A DNA stretch of 64,000 nt from Solanum dulcamara. Lineage: Eukaryota > Streptophyta > Magnoliopsida > Solanales > Solanaceae. The DNA is taken from the NCBI RefSeq assembly GCF_947179165.1, contig NC_077246.1:71830421-71894420 (forward strand), given 5' to 3'. A model generated the notes under the pieces. The model searched no databases. It saw only the letters and a program-made list of their open reading frames with translations, and was not told the DNA's origin. Position 1 is the stretch's first letter; every line of letters begins with the position of its first letter. This document shows, piece by piece, positions 58,272-64,000 of this stretch. The translations under genes were made by a program, and so were the position numbers.

Positions 58272-59121
58272 TCTAGTTTTGCTAATGAGTACCTAATACA
58301 GGCTCAGCATGTGTAGCTGGACATCAAGGATCATAGTAGAGATTATTGTTACCAGTTAACAAATTATTATTTTTTGTTGTTGTTATCAGCAAGAATCTAT
58401 GTCATGTCAGTACCTTGTCTAGAAACAACATATGTTTTTATCACTGATGATAAAATATGATGAAATGAGGATTCATGTAGCTGATTCTAACTGTTTGGAA
58501 CTGAGACATTGTTGTTGTACTGACTGCACAATCAAAAACTTCTCAAAGTGGCCTTGATTTGCTCACTGAGGGGAATGTTTTGTTTAAAACTCATGTTCAA
58601 ACCTGTTATAAAGTATGATATCATTATGAATGAATTTTCATTTAATGACCCTGAGAATTACACAAAAATAAAGTGGGGGGAGGGGACACGTAATATCAAG
58701 TATTGATTAAAAAAGTCAATTCGTAGATTATATTATATCAAAAGATAAGAACCATTGACAAGTTTGGTATACTTAACCAACAAGTTAATCCTGATTCTTC
58801 ATTTGGCTGTTTAGACTTTTAGCGTAGAGTTAGAGGCTTAGAGCCGGTATATCAACAATAAATCTACGGGAGTTGATATGTATGCAATTTTATTTCTATC
58901 TTAAAAAAAAATAAAAAGATTATTTTCATAAATCTCCGAAAAAGGTGATTGATGGTTATTGGCTTAACGCAAATATCATGGCTTGTTGAACGGTAACAAA
59001 TTATCTCAAAATTAACTATTTAAATAATATTATCTTATTACAAATTTGGAAAAAGTTATTTTATAACTTCACCTCAAATAAATATGAAATAAATTCATGC
59101 TAAAATTAATTTGAAAATTAG
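58272..59121. other. MED4 3' flank and intergenic DNA
   Basis: The first part is probably 3' UTR: the words CAGGCTCAGCATGTGTAGCT at 58300 imperfectly repeat the last coding segment near 58190. The rest is AT-rich with no gene. Confidence 0.5.
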
Positions 59122-60680
59122 TTTTCAGAGAACCAGTTTGGATTTATGCCGGGACGCTCAACTACAGAAGTCATCCATCTTATGAGGAGACTGGTGGAGC
59201 AGCATAGGGAGAGGAAGAGGGACTTGCATATGGTATTCATCGACCTAGAAAAGGCTTATGATAAAGTCCCAAGAGAAATACTATGGACATGTTTGAAGGC
59301 TAAAGGTGTACCTATGGCATACATTAGGGTGATCAAGGACATGTACGAGGGAGCCAAAACCAGGGTAAGGACAGTAGGAGGGGACTCAGAGCACTTCCCA
59401 GTGGTGATGGGGTTGCATCAAGGATCAGCTCTTAGTCCTTTTTTATTTGCCTTGGTGATAGATGGATTGACGCGACAAATTCAAGGTGCGGTGCCATGGT
59501 GTATGCTTTTCGCGGATGACATAGTCCTGATCGATGAGACTCGCCGCGGAGTTAACGCTAAGCTGGAGGATTGGAGACATACCTTGGAGTCTAAAGGGTT
59601 TAAGTTGAGTAGGACAAAGACAGAGTACTTAGAGTGCAAGTTCAGTGAGACACCTAAGGAGGTTGACGTTGAAGTTAGGCTTGGTGCTCAGGCCATCCAA
59701 AAGAGAAGTAGTTGCAAGTATCTTGGGTCTATCATGCAAGGCAGCGGAGAGATTGACGATGATGTCACACATCGTATTGGGGTAGGGTGGATGAAATGGA
59801 GGCTCGCTTCCGGAGTGCTATGTGACAAGAATGTGCCACCAAAACTTAAGGGCAAGTTCTACAAAGTGGTGGTTAGACCGGCTATGCTGTATGGGGCGGA
59901 GTGTTGGCCAGTTAAGACTTCTCACATTCAAAAGATGAAAGTTGCTGAGATGAGAATGCTGAGATGGATGTGTGGGCACACCAGGAGCGACAGGATTAGA
60001 AATGAGGCTATTCGGGACAAGGTAGGAGTGGCCTCGGTGGAAGACAAGATGCGGGAAATGCGACTGAGATGGTATGGACATGTGAAGAGGAGAGACACAG
60101 ATGCCCCGGTGCGGAGGTGTGAGAGGCTGGCCATGGATGGTTACTGAAGAGGTAGGGGTAGGCCGAAGAAGTATTGGGGAGAGGTGATTAGACAGGACAT
60201 GGCGCAGTTACAGCTTACGGAGGACATGACCTTAGATAGGAGGATGTGGAGGACCCACATTAGGGTAGAAGGCTAGTTCATAGTCTCGTTATTCTTCTCT
60301 ATTCATAGGTGTAGTAGTGCATTACGATCTCTTGCGCTTTGACTTCTGATTTTTGTTATTTCTGTTATTATTTATTACTTTCTATGCTTTGATTACTCAA
60401 TTTTACCTGTGACGCTTTCATTATTTATTTAATCGTTATTTGTTATTAGTATTTATTTATTTGTATTTATTTGTTATCTATTCGTTATTTGTTTGTTGTT
60501 TTTCTCATAAAGCTTTTAATTTTCTATTCTTATCTAACATTTTTTATGCATTTATGCTTTTACTGAGCCGAGGGTCTCCAGGAAACAGCCGTCCTACCTT
60601 GGTAGGAGTAAGGTCTGCGTACATTCTACCCTCCCCAGATCCCATGTTGTGGGATTTCACTGGGTTGTTGTTGTTGTTGT
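59122..60680 (+). mobile_element. RTE-type LINE, 5'-truncated
   Basis: Begins inside the reverse transcriptase ([15 protein letters not shown]), continues through [29 protein letters not shown] and the catalytic FADDIVLID, and ends with a 3' UTR and (TTG)n. The frame is open from 59125 to a TGA at 60145-60147, where relatives have Trp; beyond it the same frame continues to a natural stop near 60275. The endonuclease domain is missing, as usual for 5'-truncated copies. Its last 117 bp also occur at 27334-27452, and with more change at 33470 and 34120. Confidence 0.93.
59146..60275 (+). pseudogene. LINE reverse-transcriptase fragment
   Basis: 333 codons are open to the premature TGA at 60145, then 42 more codons (GRGRPKKYWGEVIRQDM..) to the ordinary stop TAG. 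Apart from that one nonsense change the reverse-transcriptase core is intact in sequence, including both Asp of FADD, so this copy is young. It cannot move by itself because its N-terminal endonuclease is absent. Confidence 0.9.
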
Positions 60681-61042
60681 AAGTCGTTCGACATTGTATT
60701 CTTAAAATAAAAATTAAGTGTGTGAAAAATCTGGCAATAGCAGGGCCCAGCTTTGAACTTTTTTCCATGCGAGATCCTCGGTGTGAACACAAAACCGTTG
60801 TAATTGCTTCTTCCCGCTTTAAATAAGCCGGTCACCCTCTCACTGCTTCATCGTACGGACGTCACCGTCTCAACCGGTAATACCGTCGATGTAATAAAAC
60901 CTCAAATGATTATCAGAAGATCACATATTTCAACATCAAAAATCGTTATTGTTCCCGAGGTAATCCACGCGCCACCAACATCACGGCTGAGAAAACTCAA
61001 CGTTGAAAAGCTACCAGTGAGAAAACCGGTTCTCCTTTTTAT
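60681..61042 (+). promoter_or_regulatory. Upstream region of the GEM-like gene
   Basis: 362 bp between the LINE tail and the ATG. CGGTCACCCTCTCACTGC and the pyrimidine-rich text after it look like 5' leader. An in-frame or overlapping open frame (60804-61064) is present but resembles nothing known. Confidence 0.4.
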
Positions 61043-61954
61043 ATGGAGCAGTCAAACGGTGTAGAAGAGAATGCGGTGAAGAAAGTAGTAGATATAGAGA
61101 CGGAGCAGAAGAGTTCGGGTCAGGATTCAGATCGAATAATGAAACCGGATCCGAGATCCGATGTAGAGCAACTTCAACAACAGGATAAGACTCCTGTTAT
61201 CAATGAGAGTAGCAAATCGGAGAATGCTTCGATTAAGTCGAGGAAATCGGTGAGCTGGAGTGAGGAATTGGTAGCGGAATCGCCGGCGCCGAGATCTATG
61301 ACGTCTGATGACCGTGGATTGAATCCTTATGAGGCTTATACTCCTGCTCCTGAAAACAATTCGTCTTCCTTCAATGTTAAAGGTCAGTATATTTCTGTCT
61401 TTATTCGTGTGAAAATAGAGATCTAATTTCTATTAGCTTAAAAGATGCTTTATTTTCTAGCTGCGAAATCCTTCTCTATACTAGTTATTGCCTTTCGTAA
61501 GGCTTTTGAACAGAGCAGAAACAGATAGGGCAGAGGTTTAAGCAGCTTAAGGTGTGAAACGATCTCGTATTGTTTTTTAAATTAGCAAATGCAAGTAGAA
61601 TTCAACTCGACAATTCTGAAATTTGAAAAAATTGAGCAATTTTTTAGCTCTCGAAATGTTAATTGGAACACTTTGCTCCGGAGCAAACTGTTCGTTTGAA
61701 TTGGATGGTTGATGTGAAGTGTAGTATGTTCATTTGCATGAACAAGTTTGATTTTGAGAGCTTTTAAAAGTAGAATGTCCAGCAAAAGAATATAATGTGA
61801 GGGGGGAAAATGATGAAAAGGAAGTAATGCAATGTTATATCCTGCTTAACAGACACAATGGAGAGTGTCAAAGGTGTGCTTGGTAGATGGGGAAAGAAGG
61901 TTGGTGAAGCAACTAAGAAAGCTGAGGATCTTGCTGGCAACACATGGCAACACT
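61043..61954 (+). CDS. GEM-like / GRAM-domain protein, 5' part
   Basis: Exons 61043-61382 (GTTAAAG^GTCAGT) and 61853-61954 (TTAACAG^ACACAATGG to CAACACT^GTAAGT) give 147 codons plus one base, and the gene continues to the right. The family (GLABRA2 expression modulator and GEM-like/FIP1 proteins) has a GRAM domain and is linked to cell division and ABA-related responses in plants. Seen here: an acidic, Gln/Ser-rich N-terminal half, [15 protein letters not shown], the conserved [14 protein letters not shown], then [20 protein letters not shown] and [10 protein letters not shown] directly before the GRAM domain. No GRAM exon was found up to 64000, so either intron 2 is over 2 kb (it holds transposon remnants) or the gene is broken there. 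Confidence 0.88.
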
Positions 61955-63801
61955 GTAAGTTTTTCCTCGTTCATTTTGTGGGGATCTCTGAGTTGTGTGT
62001 ATGTGTTAGTTTGAAAAAAAGGTGCCAACTGTAATGTATTGTGGTCCTCCATGCTTATGTATTCTTTCTCCTCGTATGGATGAATATTTGGAAGAACTAA
62101 GAGTTGACATTGGCCTTGTTTGTTTGGACATTTAGTAAGACAAAAGTTGTACTAGTGACATGAAATAAAACTGATGTGAATTTATAGGTAACATAGGACT
62201 GAAAGCATTTCAAATATGTTGTACTGCACTTCTATGCTTCCATTTTTCACATTTAACAAGCAGAGTGTTAACACAAGTTTCAAAATTTGTGGCCATAGCT
62301 TTGGAATAGAGAATCCCCAAATCTTGGAGCATGATAAAATGAACTTGAGATTATGTTGTTTTGAAATTTATCTTAATTATATGATGCATATGAAAACATT
62401 GCTTTCTCAAGCTCAAAAAGATTGTAACTTGTTAGCATTACCAGTTTCAAAAAAGAAAAGATTGTAACTTATTGAAAGCTAGCAGTGAACTTAGATATAT
62501 ATATATATATATGGATATGGGCCCTCAAAGAAAGTTAAGGCTTTATTTATATTCATAGATTTAAACTCTCAGTTAGTATAGTGCACATATGTCTTACTTA
62601 AGAGTAACATATTGCATGTTAATAGTTGAGAATTCCAGAGCCCAGTTCCTATGGCTTTCTAACACTCTCACTTGAATATCATCTTTGGACTGTGATTCTC
62701 TCTTCTTTTCTTTTTTTTGAGATGGAATCATCTGTGATTCTCTTCATTTTGGCTATCCTTGGAATGCATGGAGAAATCAGATACTGTTACTTTCTCAAAA
62801 GTCAGTTACTATTGTGGTACTCTAGTTATTTTTTATTAGTTGGTTCTTAGAAAATGAAGACAGCCATGAGTGCAATATGGTAAAAATTAACACCAATTTA
62901 AGGATACATTGAGCAGCGATATGCATGTGTAACTGAACTACCCCAAGGAATGAAGGGAACAGAAAAAGGTTTTATGAATGTGTGGTGAAGTTAGGGTTAG
63001 AGTGGCAATGTATCTTTTAGGGTGGGGGTGAGAGGAGGGTAAGTTTTTGGGGATATAGTTGTTGCGGGGGACCATACTTTGAGAGTTACATTCCCAAATT
63101 TATCGATTATTTCAAGCCAAAAGGATATGAACGTCGAACAAGTTTGGAGGTATCCGAGTGGATAAGTTATCTGGGATTTGGGTTTTAGGAGGAATACATG
63201 ATTGGGGGTGACAGTGTTCCAAAACTTGATTGCCTTGCTTCATAAACAAAAGCTTACCTCAGGATAGCAATGACAGATGGAAGTGGGGGTGGGGAACAAT
63301 GGATTTTTTTTATGAAGACAGAAAGTCATTCTATGAAAATCTACTGGTTAGAAAAAAGATTCCCTTTCCACATAGCTCGATTTGGATTCCTAAGGTGTTC
63401 CAAGGAAGGTGTGTTTTTCACTTGGTTAGCAACAAGAAAGGTGATATTGATGGTTGAGAACTTGAGAGAGAGGGAATTACAATTGTGAGTTATTTTAGTC
63501 GAGGTAGCATGTATCCAGTTGATTGTTTAGAGGCAACAGATATAGTCTTGAACTTTTGATTGATTGTAATAGTTTTGAAGGGGAACTATACTTTTGGTTG
63601 TAGTATACCTGTGGATATATAGAGTAAGATTACCACTTACCAGTTTCAAAAAAAAATATCTAAAATCTTAAAGATAAAATATAAAAATCTATTAGGAGAC
63701 TCCTACATCCTATCATCATATTCTAGTATAAAATCCCCAAAATCTCTTAGAAGTTCCATCATTTTTTCGGGTGGAAAAGTCTACTCTAGCACGTAAGATT
63801 A
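61955..63801 (+). other. Probable intron 2 of the GEM-like gene
   Basis: No coding exon was recognised. A (TA)n run is at about 62493-62511 and G-rich text at 63000-63075. Several short open frames match no family. Confidence 0.4.
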
Positions 63802-64000
63802 TTAATATAACTTCCGGAAATTGGGTTCAAGCACATGAAATTCATCCTCACTAATCCATGTAGCATCACTCGGTGGTTGATCATTCCATTGAATAAGGTA
63901 CCTAGGTGAATCACAGCTAATGGAGCTATGATATCACCATGCGACACATCTACAACTTGTAATGGAGCCTATAAAGGTGGAGAATTAGACTTTGGGATTT
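63802..64000 (-). pseudogene. Ty3/gypsy chromodomain remnant, cut by window edge
   Basis: On the minus strand the frame ending at the stop 63802-63804 reads RYLIQWNDQPPSDATWISED followed by EFHVLEPNF, the pattern of a chromovirus chromodomain (..YLIQW..LP..ATWE..). Before it, another frame gives VVDVSHGDIIAPLAV, the usual linker, so one frameshift is present near 63900. It is the C-terminal end of a Ty3/gypsy integrase, probably inserted in the GEM-like intron. Confidence 0.75.

Noticed and set aside
57313..58296. Alternative frames over MED4 (up to 176 codons)
   Set aside because: The MED4 frame matches the family over its whole length; the others are low-complexity shadows.
62216..63488. 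Small open frames in the GEM-like intron as GRAM exon candidates
   Set aside because: None shows GRAM-domain residues or is bounded by suitable splice sites in the right phase.

Overview
The window is plant nuclear DNA. It is AT-rich, has intron-containing genes with GT..AG junctions, and is full of transposons. The repeats point to Solanaceae, probably Solanum: an RTE-type LINE tail ending in (TTG)n, tRNA-derived SINEs, Stowaway-like MITEs, a Tnt1/Tork-type Copia element, and long Ty3-type LTRs ending in ..GTGACA or ..GTGTCACA. The species is an inference; nothing in the sequence names it.

Genes supported, left to right: (1) a two-exon LRR-XII receptor kinase with a non-RD catalytic loop (9414-5874, minus); (2) a three-exon DEAH-box helicase fused to a C-terminal RING1-IBR-RING2 module, DEAH11/12 type (19333-27164, plus); (3) an ATL-type RING-H2 E3 ligase (31667-32827, plus); (4) a two-exon MIZU-KUSSEI1-like DUF617 protein (48246-47009, minus); (5) Mediator subunit 4 with a probable leader intron (CDS 57072-58271, plus); (6) the first two exons of a GEM-like/GRAM protein that leaves the window on the right (61043 onward, plus). 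They are unrelated single genes, not a cluster.

Broken gene pieces: an F-box pseudogene (37344-38560), a second partial copy of the start of the ATL gene split by an insertion (38806-39352), a lone cyclin-A exon with both splice sites (43989-44081), a LINE RNase H remnant (53280-52770) and a Ty3/gypsy chromodomain remnant at the right edge.

Mobile DNA fills most of the rest. A Copia element (11437-18968) has near-identical 442/443-bp LTRs, a 5-bp target duplication, PBS and polypurine tract. It carries a nested 2450-bp element in its gag region, again with a perfect 5-bp duplication. A 3318-bp relative of that nested element lies at 1167-4484, where it split a 133-bp tandem duplication. Both look like solo LTRs of one long-LTR family. 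A different solo-LTR candidate is at 40827-42902. An RTE LINE (59122-60680) serves as reference for a rearranged copy at 34120-35985 whose two halves lie in opposite orientation as expected from twin priming. A direct duplication of about 1.4 kb (50960-52355 and 54084-55446) is linked to a duplicated piece of the MED4 upstream region.

I did not find a new multi-gene system. The best leads are the nested LTR history, the twin-primed LINE, the stranded cyclin-A exon, the split ATL fragment, and the Copia LTR placed 364 bp upstream of the DEAH11-like start in the same direction.
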